Assembly (NCBI RefSeq): GCF_900167205.1
Contig: NZ_FUWW01000002.1
Span: 110,649-174,648 of the forward strand
Origin: Eubacterium coprostanoligenes
GTDB lineage: Bacteria; Bacillota; Clostridia; Oscillospirales; Acutalibacteraceae
Length of the DNA stretch: 64,000 nt
Direction: 5' to 3'
The position numbers were made by a program, and so were the translations under genes. Position 1 is the stretch's first letter, and the number at the start of each line of letters is the position of its first letter. Positions 26,535-34,737 of this stretch are shown piece after piece. Under the pieces are notes generated by a model. The model saw only the letters and a list, made by a program, of their open reading frames with translations. It was not told the origin of the DNA and did not search any database.

Positions 26535-27893
26535 TTAGAAGTATCTTAATTTGATTACTATCATTGAAATGATGAGAACAATTGCTGTTGCCGGTATTGC
26601 CGATTTGCAATATTTGCCCCAGCTGACAGGGTGTCCTGCCTTTGAAACAACGGATGTGCCTACAACATTTGCCGATGCACCGATAGGTGTTGCACTGCCG
26701 CCGATGTCTGTGCCGACAGAAAGTGAATATGCGAGGGTTGCAAGTTCTGCACCCGGAGTTGTAGCCGCAAGGCTCTTGATAACAGGAACCATTGTTGCAG
26801 CAAATGGAATGTTGTCAACAAACGCACTTGCAACTGCCGAAATCCACATAATGATGAGAACCATTGCAAAGAAGTTGCCACCGCAGATTTTTTCAATAAA
26901 GTTTGCAATAAGCTTCAAAACGCCTGTTTGTTCAAGTCCGCCTACTACGATAAATAAGCCGATGAAGAACAAAAGTGTTTTGTAGTCAATCTTTTTCAAA
27001 ATAAACTTGATGTGTTTAAACGAAGTGATGAGCGTAATTGCCGCAATAATCACGCCGATAAACGCAACGGTAAGTCCTGTTTGTGCATGCGTTACAAGAA
27101 GAACAACAGCGATAAGGAAAATGATTGTGCTTACAATAAAGTCCTTTTTGTTTTCAATAGCGTCTGCCGGGTTAGGAAAAGTTGCCGGGTCAACAGGTTC
27201 ACCGTTTGCAGCAGAAAGCTCTTTCTTAAATGAAAAATAGAAGAAAATAACAATAAATACAAGTGAAATACCTGCAATAAGACCTGTGTTTGTAAGGAAA
27301 TCGGCAAAGCTGTAGCCGAGTGCTGTGCCAATGATGATGTTTGGCGGGTCACCACACATTGTTGCAGAACCGCCGAGGTTTGCACAGAAAACTTCCGCAA
27401 GTACCATCGGAACCGGACTGAATTTGAGAAGTTGTGAAAGTTCAACTGTAACTGCTGCCAAGAACAAAATTACGGTGATGCTGTCAATGAACATTGAAAG
27501 CACGGCACTCATAATCATAAATGTTACAAGTATCGGCATAACCTTGTACTTAACCGCTTTTGCGATTGTGAGGCAAAGCCAACGGAAAAATCCTGCTTTT
27601 GCCATGCCTTCAACCATTACCATCATACCCGCTATGAAAATGATTGTAGCCCAGTTAATGCCGCTCGAGCTTTCGCCGCCTTGTGACGAAACATGCCAAA
27701 ATTCAGGTGTGAATATGCTTTTGACATTGAGCGTTTCCATTATTGCACTCGGACTTTTCATACAAATACCGAATACAATAACAATAGTTGCAAGTCCGCA
27801 ACCCAATGTTACCCACTGGCGTGGGATTTTGTCCATAATAATAAGTGCGAACATAACGACAAATATTATTACGGCACAGATTTGTGCTGCCAT
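26535..27893 (-). CDS. SLC13/ArsB-NhaD superfamily permease
   Basis: The 452-residue protein has about 11-12 hydrophobic segments and the ion-transporter superfamily arrangement of two inverted repeats. The repeat motifs are SMFIDSITVILFLAAVTVEL followed by GGSATMCGDPPNIIIG, and SAFVDNIPFAATMVPVI followed by GGSATPIGASANVVG. These match the CitMHS/ArsB/NhaD type. The substrate (dicarboxylate, sodium/proton exchange or arsenite) cannot be fixed from sequence; no arsenic genes are nearby. A clean promoter lies at 27931-27959, and the cytidylate-kinase-like gene follows after 14 bases. Confidence 0.82.
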   Translation of the reverse strand: MAAQICAVIIFVVMFALIIMDKIPRQWVTLGCGLATIVIVFGICMKSPSAIMETLNVKSIFTPEFWHVSSQGGESSSGINWATIIFIAGMMVMVEGMAKAGFFRWLCLTIAKAVKYKVMPILVTFMIMSAVLSMFIDSITVILFLAAVTVELSQLLKFSPVPMVLAEVFCANLGGSATMCGDPPNIIIGTALGYSFADFLTNTGLIAGISLVFIVIFFYFSFKKELSAANGEPVDPATFPNPADAIENKKDFIVSTIIFLIAVVLLVTHAQTGLTVAFIGVIIAAITLITSFKHIKFILKKIDYKTLLFFIGLFIVVGGLEQTGVLKLIANFIEKICGGNFFAMVLIIMWISAVASAFVDNIPFAATMVPVIKSLAATTPGAELATLAYSLSVGTDIGGSATPIGASANVVGTSVVSKAGHPVSWGKYCKSAIPATAIVLIISMIVIKLRYF

Positions 27894-27930
27894 ATTATAT
27901 AGCCCTCTTTTCTATGAATTTTTCGCCTTT

Positions 27931-27959
27931 ATTATATGACTATTTCTTTTAATTTTCAA
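27931..27959 (-). promoter_or_regulatory. Promoter of the permease / kinase-like operon
   Basis: On the minus strand, TTGAAA (27954-27959), a 17-base spacer and TATAAT (27931-27936) lie about 38 bases before the permease ATG. Confidence 0.7.
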
Positions 27960-27992
27960 GAGTAAATATAACAAATATTTTTTACTTGTTAC

Positions 27993-28021
27993 TTGAAAAA
28001 TAAAAACTTATACTATATAAT
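27993..28021 (+). promoter_or_regulatory. Promoter of prfB
   Basis: TTGAAA (27993-27998), a 17-base spacer and TATAAT (28016-28021) lie about 55 bases before the prfB start. It is divergent from the permease promoter, with only 34 bases between the two -35 elements. Confidence 0.7.
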
Positions 28022-28075
28022 ATTATAGCATAAAATAATCAATTAACATATTTAATACTTTTTCGGAGAAGAATA

Positions 28076-29194
28076 ATGATAGAATTTGAAGAATTGAACC
28101 AAAGACTTATGCAGTCCGAGGAACCAATAAGCAATTTAAAAGAAGCTCTCGACATAGACAATGTTAAGACTCAAATTGAAGAACTTGAAAAGCAGAGCGC
28201 CGCTCCTGATTTTTGGGATGATATGGAAAACAGCCAAAAGGTTATGCAAAAAATCGGCTCACTCAAAGCAAAAGTTGCATCATATGAAAATCTCAAAAAT
28301 GATTTTGAGGATGCGCAGGTTATGATTGAACTTGCAAACGAGGAAGAAGACGCTTCCTTGGTTGAGGATTGCACAAAGTCGGTTGACGATATTGAAAACA
28401 GAATTGAAAAGCTCACTCTCTCAACACTTCTTTCGGGCGAGTTTGACGACAACAACGCTATTCTCACTTTCCACGCAGGTGCAGGCGGAACAGAGGCTCA
28501 AGACTGGGCAGAAATGCTTTTCCGTATGTACAACCGTTGGGGCGAAAGAAACGGCTACAAGGTGTCAACTCTCGACTATCTTGAGGGTGATGTTGCAGGT
28601 ATCAAGAGTGCAACAATCCGTGTAGAAGGCGAAAATGCTTACGGCTATCTCCACGGCGAAATGGGTATTCACCGTCTTGTTCGTGTTTCTCCTTTTGATT
28701 CATCGGGTCGCCGTCACACTTCGTTTGCTTCTCTTGAAGTTATGCCGGAGATTGACAATGATGTCAATGTGGAAATCCGTGAAGAAGACATCAAGATGGA
28801 TGTTTATCGTGCATCGGGTGCAGGCGGACAAAAGGTAAATAAGACTTCATCCGCTGTTCGTCTTACTCATATTCCGACAGGTATCGTTGTGTCGTGTCAG
28901 GTTGAGCGTTCACAGCACCAAAACCGTGAAATGGCAATGCTTATGCTCAAGTCAAAACTTGTTGAAATCAAGGAAAGAGAGAACCTTGAAAAGATTGACG
29001 ACATCAAGGGTGACCAAAAGGAAATCGCTTGGGGCAGTCAGATTCGTTCCTATGTATTTATGCCGTACACAATGGTAAAGGACCACAGAACAGGATTTGA
29101 AATGGGCAATATCAATGCTGTTATGGACGGTGACCTTGACGGCTTCATCAACGCTTATCTCAAAATGAAGAGCCTTGAAAATTCCGACAAGTAA
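28076..29194 (+). CDS. prfB: Peptide chain release factor 2, without programmed frameshift
   Basis: RF2 terminates translation at UGA and UAA. The 372-residue protein has the GGQ peptidyl-hydrolysis motif in ASGAGGQKVNKTSSAVRL (near residue 250), the class-specific HAGAGGTEAQDWAEML, and a stop-recognition segment FDSSGRRHTSFAS (SPF-like region SPFDSS). In most bacteria prfB carries an in-frame UGA after about 25 codons, read by +1 frameshifting at CUU UGA C. Here the corresponding position reads CTC GAC (28148-28153) and the frame is continuous. A terminator follows at 29221. Confidence 0.96.
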   Translation: MIEFEELNQRLMQSEEPISNLKEALDIDNVKTQIEELEKQSAAPDFWDDMENSQKVMQKIGSLKAKVASYENLKNDFEDAQVMIELANEEEDASLVEDCTKSVDDIENRIEKLTLSTLLSGEFDDNNAILTFHAGAGGTEAQDWAEMLFRMYNRWGERNGYKVSTLDYLEGDVAGIKSATIRVEGENAYGYLHGEMGIHRLVRVSPFDSSGRRHTSFASLEVMPEIDNDVNVEIREEDIKMDVYRASGAGGQKVNKTSSAVRLTHIPTGIVVSCQVERSQHQNREMAMLMLKSKLVEIKERENLEKIDDIKGDQKEIAWGSQIRSYVFMPYTMVKDHRTGFEMGNINAVMDGDLDGFINAYLKMKSLENSDK

Positions 29195-29220
29195 TTCAAA
29201 ATTTAACAATGGTATTTTAA

Positions 29221-29256
29221 CCTCCTGCGTCAACAATAGATGTAGGAGGTTTTTAT
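29221..29256 (+). terminator. Terminator of prfB whose 3' arm is the next gene's ribosome site
   Basis: CCTCCTGCGTC (29221-29231) pairs, with wobbles, with GATGTAGGAGG (29239-29249) and is followed by TTTTTATT. The AGGAGG at 29244-29249 sits 8 bases before the ATG at 29258, so it doubles as the Shine-Dalgarno sequence of the deacetylase gene. Confidence 0.75.
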
Positions 29257-29257
29257 T

Positions 29258-30112
29258 ATGAAATTTCAAAGGATATTGTTGCCCGTTTTGTGCGTTTGTA
29301 TGCTGTTCGGATGCTCAAAAGGGAATACAAACAGTAATGAAAATATTACAGCAAGTAAAAAAGCAGAAACCACAACCAAGGCTGTTGAAACAACTGCACC
29401 CACAGCAAAGGCGGTTGCGGGGCTTGATTCATTGAGCACCGAAAAAGTTGTTTGGGGTCCGGGAAATATAGTTGAACATAAGCAACCAAACGACCCACTT
29501 TTACTTCAAAAACGCTTTTCAAATATGGATGCGCAGTGGCTGTTGAACGATGAAAAAAAGATATGCCTAACCTTTGATGAGGGCTATGAAAACGGCTATA
29601 CTCCGCAAATTTTGGACACTTTGAAGGAAAAAGGTGTTAAGGCGATTTTCTTTGTGACCTATGATTTTGCATCTCAAAATCCCGAACTTGTTAAGCGAAT
29701 GATAGACGAGGGGCACATTGTCGGCAACCACTCCTACCGCCATTATACTATGGATGAGGTCAGCGACGATGTAGCCAAGGAGGAAGTAAGCTATCTTCAC
29801 AAGTATGTTAAGGATAAGTTCGGCTATACAATGAGTTATTTCAGATTTCCAAAAGGTGAGTTTTCTGAACGCTCATTACAAATTGTAAAAGATTTGGGAT
29901 ATAAATCGGTGTTTTGGAGCTTTGCCTATGCCGATTGGGACCCGGACAATCAAACGGAGGAAAATCAGGCTTTCACCCATATTTGCGAAAGCACTCATCC
30001 CGGTGCCATTTTTCTTCTTCACGCTGTCAGCAAAACCAATGCCGACATTCTTGGCAAGGTTATAGATGATGTGAAAAAGCAAGGCTATACTTTCTCCACG
30101 GATATTTGTTAA
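29258..30112 (+). CDS. PdaA-like polysaccharide deacetylase lipoprotein
   Basis: The 284-residue protein has a lipoprotein signal (LPVLCVCMLFGC, Cys about residue 19), a Thr/Lys-rich linker (about 20-60) and a carbohydrate esterase 4 domain. The motif CLTFDEGYENGYTPQILDTL (about residues 101-120) and GHIVGNHSYRHYTM (about 151-164) closely resemble PdaA, which makes muramic delta-lactam in spore cortex. The zinc ligands would be an Asp in TFDE and the two His of NHSYRH. FRFPKGEFSERSL and a final LLHAVSKTNADIL follow the PdaA order. A spore role is inference. The membrane lipid anchor differs from the usual export of PdaA. Confidence 0.82.
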   Translation: MKFQRILLPVLCVCMLFGCSKGNTNSNENITASKKAETTTKAVETTAPTAKAVAGLDSLSTEKVVWGPGNIVEHKQPNDPLLLQKRFSNMDAQWLLNDEKKICLTFDEGYENGYTPQILDTLKEKGVKAIFFVTYDFASQNPELVKRMIDEGHIVGNHSYRHYTMDEVSDDVAKEEVSYLHKYVKDKFGYTMSYFRFPKGEFSERSLQIVKDLGYKSVFWSFAYADWDPDNQTEENQAFTHICESTHPGAIFLLHAVSKTNADILGKVIDDVKKQGYTFSTDIC

Positions 30113-30119
30113 TATTATG

Positions 30120-30148
30120 TTGATATTGTTGATTCCCTATGTTATAAT
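30120..30148 (+). promoter_or_regulatory. Promoter of the GPH symporter gene
   Basis: TTGATA (30120-30125), a 17-base spacer and TATAAT (30143-30148) lie about 62 bases before the gene start, just after the deacetylase stop. Confidence 0.7.
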
Positions 30149-30209
30149 TTAACAGAAACTTGTGCCGTGCGCGGCAAAAATATATGTGAGTTTCACAAAA
30201 GGGGTAAAA

Positions 30210-32171
30210 ATGAAAATATCAGGAGAAAAGATTAAACAGACTGTGTCGTCTGTAAAAGAACACTGGAGCACTCCACCCGAGGGCAGGTATATTCCGTACA
30301 AAGAAATACTTGCCTACAGTGTCGGTGGTATCGGTGTAAAATTTGTGATTTATACGGTTTGGTATATATCATTGTCTGCAACAAGCTTGCTTGCAGGTTC
30401 GGCTCTCGGACTTAAAAACGGAGACCTTGTAAAACTCAATATGATTGCAACGATTATTGGTTTGTTTTTAGGTCCTATCCGAGGATTGATTATTGACAAT
30501 ACTCGGAGCAGTAAGGGAAAATTCCGCCCATATTTGCTTTACACAGGCATTCCGTCGGCAATTTTGCTTACCATTTTTGCGTTTTTGCCGTTTGAAACAA
30601 TGACTTACAATCAAAAATTGTGGTCGCTGTTTATATCGTATATGCTTCTTCAGCTGTGTTATCCGTTTTATGACCAGGCGTATACAACGCTTGTTCAGGT
30701 AATGAGTCCTAACTCAACCGAGCGTGCGGATGTTATCACGGTTTCAACATTTATTTATTCGCTTGCTCCGACGATTATGGGATTTTTTGTGCCGCTTATT
30801 GCAGGTTTTACGGGCGGTCTTGAGCATATCAACGCTTATCGTATTATTATGCCGGCACTCGGTATCGGCGGTGCACTTATCGGACTTTTCAGCTATTTCG
30901 GCACAAAAGAGCGTATTATCGTTTCAAAGGACTACACACCGAAAGTGCCGTTCTTTAAGGGTATCGGCGCAGGAATTGCAAACAAATATCAGTGGGCACG
31001 CTCGCTCACATCTTGGTGTATTCTTTTGCAGGCAGGCGTTGGTAATGTCACAACTTGGTATTTTTATTATGGCATAAAAGATGTTCTTAACCTTTCAACA
31101 GAGCAGCAAGGTGCTTTGAACGGTACTCTGATGACCATTTTGGGTGCTGCGGCAACTCCGGCAATGCTTTTGTCACCGTTACTTATACGCAAACTCGGCA
31201 AGCGTAATATGTATATTTTTTATATTTTGGGTAATGTAATCACTCTTGTGGGTATGTATTTGTTTGTTGAACAAATTTGGGTGCTGTATGCTTGTATTTG
31301 GATAAGAGGATTTTTTAATACAATTCCTCTTATTGCGGACAGTGCTATGAGTGCCGATGTACTCGACTATCAGCAGTACAAATCCGGCGACAGACTTGAG
31401 GGACTTATGGGTCAGTTTGTAGGTACAATCGGAGTATTCGTGTCTATGGGCATTACATATTTTACTCAAACAATCGTTATGCAAAACCATTTTGGACTTG
31501 TTGACAACTATGACGATTTGTACAAGGCTTCGTTCAGAGAACCAATTTCAAAGGGTATGATTTTGATTGCACTTGTCGGCTTTGTGCTTGCGCTTATTCC
31601 GTTTGTCACAATGTATACTTTGACCGAAGAAGAACACGAATCTCACATCAAGGTGCTCAAAATCCGTGCAGCTCTTGAGGATTATGCAACCGATTCTCTT
31701 TCGGAAGGTCAGCTTGACGAGGCAAAGAAAATCTATGCCGATTCGGTTAACGAATACAACGAATGCGTTGAGGCTTTGAATTCCGCTTCAAACCGTAAGG
31801 AACGCAAAAAGTTGCAGTCAAAAATCAAAGCACTTGAAATTGTTATTGATGAAAAAGATCGTTTTGCAACAGAAAAGATGCTGAAGAAAACCGCAAAGGC
31901 AAATGAACTTTTGACCCATACGGTAGAAGAACTTTACGGCATCAGCGAGCCGACTCTTGATAAATATAACGAGGCAAACGCTATGAGCGAAAACACCAAG
32001 GAGGAGGCAAATCTCAAGGCAACAAAGCTCAAAGAGGCTTCAAAAGAACTTGACATCTTCCACAAAAAAGCATACGACTATATTCAGGCTCGCAAACTCA
32101 TCAAGCAAAAAGAATACTATGCAAATTGGGACAAAATATTTGTTGATGAACCTGAATTGCAAGAAGTTTGA
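30210..32171 (+). CDS. GPH-family (MFS) sugar:cation symporter with long soluble C-terminal tail
   Basis: The 653-residue protein has about 12 membrane segments up to about residue 475. It shows features of the glycoside-pentoside-hexuronide symporters: IPYKEILAYSVGGIG at the start, GPIRGLIIDNTRSSKGKFRPYL after helix 2, and MSADVLDYQQYKSGDRLEGL in the second half. Such proteins import oligosaccharides or glycosides with Na+ or H+. The last 170 or so residues are charged and helical (coiled-coil-like) and lack IIA-type phosphorylation motifs. I start at 30210, with AAAAGGGG upstream, not at an earlier in-frame alternative start. No glycosidase is adjacent, so the substrate is unknown. Confidence 0.82.
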   Translation: MKISGEKIKQTVSSVKEHWSTPPEGRYIPYKEILAYSVGGIGVKFVIYTVWYISLSATSLLAGSALGLKNGDLVKLNMIATIIGLFLGPIRGLIIDNTRSSKGKFRPYLLYTGIPSAILLTIFAFLPFETMTYNQKLWSLFISYMLLQLCYPFYDQAYTTLVQVMSPNSTERADVITVSTFIYSLAPTIMGFFVPLIAGFTGGLEHINAYRIIMPALGIGGALIGLFSYFGTKERIIVSKDYTPKVPFFKGIGAGIANKYQWARSLTSWCILLQAGVGNVTTWYFYYGIKDVLNLSTEQQGALNGTLMTILGAAATPAMLLSPLLIRKLGKRNMYIFYILGNVITLVGMYLFVEQIWVLYACIWIRGFFNTIPLIADSAMSADVLDYQQYKSGDRLEGLMGQFVGTIGVFVSMGITYFTQTIVMQNHFGLVDNYDDLYKASFREPISKGMILIALVGFVLALIPFVTMYTLTEEEHESHIKVLKIRAALEDYATDSLSEGQLDEAKKIYADSVNEYNECVEALNSASNRKERKKLQSKIKALEIVIDEKDRFATEKMLKKTAKANELLTHTVEELYGISEPTLDKYNEANAMSENTKEEANLKATKLKEASKELDIFHKKAYDYIQARKLIKQKEYYANWDKIFVDEPELQEV

Positions 32172-32200
32172 TTTAGTTGCTTTAATTTTTATTTTGATAC

Positions 32201-32231
32201 AAAAACCTTCTGTTCACGCAGGAGGTTTTTT
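32201..32231 (+). terminator. Terminator after the GPH symporter gene
   Basis: AAAACCTTCTG (32202-32212) pairs with CAGGAGGTTTT (32219-32229), with one wobble, and is followed by TTTG. The flanking A and T runs allow action on the plus strand. Confidence 0.75.
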
Positions 32232-32269
32232 GTATAATTTGACATTTTTATTAAATTTTCAAATAACTG

Positions 32270-32298
32270 TTGAGATTATTTATTCTATATTATATAAT
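32270..32298 (+). promoter_or_regulatory. Promoter of the mreBCD-mrdA operon
   Basis: TTGAGA (32270-32275), a 17-base spacer and TATAAT (32293-32298) lie about 48 bases before the mreB start. Confidence 0.65.
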
Positions 32299-32345
32299 AA
32301 TTAATTGATAATTGATATGAAATAATTATGAAAGCGGGTTTTAAA

Positions 32346-33326
32346 ATGCTTTTTTCAAGAGATATTGGAATTGACCTTGGCACATCAAACACAAGAGTTG
32401 CCGACAAAAAAGGACATATTATAATTAATGAACCGTCTGTTGTGGCAGTTGATGTAAAATCAAAGAGAGTGCTCGCAACAGGAAACGAGGCAAAAAATAT
32501 GATTGGCAGAACACCGGGTTCAATCGTTGCTGTCAGACCTATGAGGGCAGGCGTTATTGCCGACTTTGATATGACTGCGGATATGCTTCATGACTTTATG
32601 GACCGTTCAACATCACGCAATGTTTTCACAAAAACAAGGGTTGTTGTCAGCGTTCCGTCTGATGTAACAGAGGTTGAACGCAGAGCCGTTGAAGATGCTG
32701 TTCGTTCGGCAGGCGCACAGGAAGTTGAACTTATTGAGCAGTCGATGGCGGCGGCTCTCGGCGCAGGACTTCCTGTTTATGAGGCAACAGGTTCAATGAT
32801 TATCGACATCGGTGGCGGTACAACCGATATTGCCGTGCTTTCTCTCGGCGGAATTGCGTGCTGTAACAGCATCAAGGTTGGCGGTGAAGCTATGGATGAT
32901 TCAATCGTGACTTATATGCGTAAGACTCACAATCTTCTTATCGGTGAGCGTACGGCAGAGGATATAAAACTTAAAATCGGCTCTGCTTTGGAATATGACG
33001 GCGAGGCTGCTATGGAAGTAAGAGGCAGAAATCTTGCTGACGGACTTCCGGGAAGCGTGGAGATTACTTCATCCGACATTCGTGAGGTTCTCCAAGAACC
33101 TGTAGGTCAGATTTTGACCGCTGTCAAGGAAACTCTTGAGGTTACTCTTCCTGAACTTTCGGCAGATATTATCGACCGTGGAATTTATCTCACAGGTGGT
33201 GCAAGCCGACTTCGTGGACTTCGTGATTTGATTGAAAACGAGATTAAAATTCCGATTATTGTGCCTGAAAATTCAACCGATTGTGTTGCACTCGGCACAT
33301 CAATCAAGCTACGCAGAGCAAAATAA
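32346..33326 (+). CDS. mreB: Rod shape-determining protein MreB
   Basis: MreB is the bacterial actin that guides lateral wall synthesis. The 326-residue protein starts MLFSRDIGIDLGTSNTRVAD (phosphate-1 loop) and has IDIGGGTTDIAVLSLGG (phosphate-2, about residue 155) and YLTGGASRLRGL (adenosine motif). The ATG at 32346 gives the typical MreB N-terminus; an ATG six codons earlier (32328) is in frame, and neither has a strong ribosome site. mreC, mreD and mrdA follow, so the operon encodes most of the elongasome core. Confidence 0.95.
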   Translation: MLFSRDIGIDLGTSNTRVADKKGHIIINEPSVVAVDVKSKRVLATGNEAKNMIGRTPGSIVAVRPMRAGVIADFDMTADMLHDFMDRSTSRNVFTKTRVVVSVPSDVTEVERRAVEDAVRSAGAQEVELIEQSMAAALGAGLPVYEATGSMIIDIGGGTTDIAVLSLGGIACCNSIKVGGEAMDDSIVTYMRKTHNLLIGERTAEDIKLKIGSALEYDGEAAMEVRGRNLADGLPGSVEITSSDIREVLQEPVGQILTAVKETLEVTLPELSADIIDRGIYLTGGASRLRGLRDLIENEIKIPIIVPENSTDCVALGTSIKLRRAK

Positions 33327-33344
33327 TATAGAAGTGAATCGAAT

Positions 33345-34178
33345 ATGAAAAATTTATTTAACACAAAACCGTTCAAAATGGTTGTGAGCATTATTGCCGT
33401 GTTCTTGATTGGTGCACTTATCGCCGCCGCAAACGGTCACGGCGAAACTGCACAGTCAACTGTTCTTGGCACGTTGTTTTCTCCTGCTCATTATGTTGCA
33501 CAGAAAATTTCAAATGGTCTTGATAATATTTCCGGCAATGTAAGCGGCAACGCACAGTATGAAAAGGAGATAAAAAAGCTCCAGTCACAAATCGGTGATT
33601 TGCAGTCGCAACTTGTTGATTACGAAAATTTAAAAAGGCAAAATGAGCTTTACAAGGAGTTCCTTGGGGTTAAGGAAGAACACAAGGATTTCCAATTTGT
33701 TGAGGCTTCCGTAACAGGCAGAGACAGTGCGGATATATACAAGTCGTTTACCGTTTCAAAGGGCACTGTAAACGGTGTTGCTGTCGGCGATGCGGTTATG
33801 TACGGCAAATATCTTGTCGGCATTGTTGACAAGGCTTATCCGACCTACAGCGTGGTCAAGACTATTCTTGACCCTGATTTCAGCGTGTCGGTGTATGAAA
33901 TTATTTCTAACGAGATTTCTTATGTAACAGGCACAGCAAGTCTTGCCAAAGAAAATAAGTGCAAGATGGCAAACCTTGATGCCACAACAAAGATTACTAA
34001 CGAGGCTATTATCTGCACAGCAGGTGTTGGCGGAACTGTGCCAAAGGGATTGATTATCGGCACTGTTGATGAAATTGCAGACGAGTCAACCGATATTTCA
34101 TCTTATGCAATCATCACGCCGGGCACTGATATTGAAAGCATAAACACTTGCTTTATACTCACAGACTACAAGAATTAA
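33345..34178 (+). CDS. mreC: Rod shape-determining protein MreC
   Basis: MreC links MreB to the periplasmic or extracellular wall machinery and activates PBP2. The 277-residue protein has one N-terminal membrane helix (about 11-28), a coiled coil (about 70-105, KEIKKLQSQIGDLQSQLVDYE) and a C-terminal double beta-barrel region (VTGRDSADIYKSFTVSKGTVNGVAVGD..., GLIIGTVDEI). It sits between mreB and mreD with short spacers. Length is usual. Confidence 0.92.
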   Translation: MKNLFNTKPFKMVVSIIAVFLIGALIAAANGHGETAQSTVLGTLFSPAHYVAQKISNGLDNISGNVSGNAQYEKEIKKLQSQIGDLQSQLVDYENLKRQNELYKEFLGVKEEHKDFQFVEASVTGRDSADIYKSFTVSKGTVNGVAVGDAVMYGKYLVGIVDKAYPTYSVVKTILDPDFSVSVYEIISNEISYVTGTASLAKENKCKMANLDATTKITNEAIICTAGVGGTVPKGLIIGTVDEIADESTDISSYAIITPGTDIESINTCFILTDYKN

Positions 34179-34188
34179 GGATTGTTTA

Positions 34189-34704
34189 ATGGAACTTACA
34201 AAAAAGGAACGCACAATTAAATATGTCGTTTATGCCGTGATTTTGTGTCTGCTGTCGTTGCTCCAAAATGTCGGCGGACTTTGGCTTGAAATCGGCGGTG
34301 CAAGGTGTTTTCTTCTTGTTCCGGCGGCTGTTTTGTTGTCGCTTGATGAGGACGAAAAAGCGTCGGCTCTCATCGGCTTGTTTGCAGGTTTGTTGTGGGA
34401 TATAACGGCGGCGCACCATATGGGCTTTAGTTGCTTGTTCCTTATGGTTGCATGCTTCATTATGAGCGTTTTGCTCACGCATATTTTTCGCCCTACTTTC
34501 TGGGTTGGCACTGTCGGTGCAATTGTTTTCACATTTTTGTATGTTTTGATTTATTGGCTTGTTTTCATTGCTTTCAAGGGCGGAGAAGGCTCAACAGCGG
34601 TGTTTTTCACATTTTATTTGCCGTCATTTTTCTACACGGCAGTTGTAACTTTTTTTATGAATCTTGCTTTTGTACCGCTTAAAAATAAACTCAATAAAAA
34701 TTAA
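34189..34704 (+). CDS. mreD: Rod shape-determining protein MreD
   Basis: The 171-residue protein is almost entirely hydrophobic, with about five membrane segments, and includes the MreD-like stretch GLFAGLLWDITAAHHMGFSCLFLMV. It starts 10 bases after mreC and precedes mrdA. MreD proteins are poorly conserved, so the call rests on size, topology, this motif and position. Confidence 0.88.
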   Translation: MELTKKERTIKYVVYAVILCLLSLLQNVGGLWLEIGGARCFLLVPAAVLLSLDEDEKASALIGLFAGLLWDITAAHHMGFSCLFLMVACFIMSVLLTHIFRPTFWVGTVGAIVFTFLYVLIYWLVFIAFKGGEGSTAVFFTFYLPSFFYTAVVTFFMNLAFVPLKNKLNKN

Positions 34705-34737
34705 TTTATTTGGAATTTTAGGAAAGGAGAGTGCGTT

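Noticed and set aside
27325..27939. Plus-strand open frame of 204 codons opposite the permease gene
   Set aside because: The minus-strand frame has clear transporter motifs and a promoter; the plus-strand translation has none.
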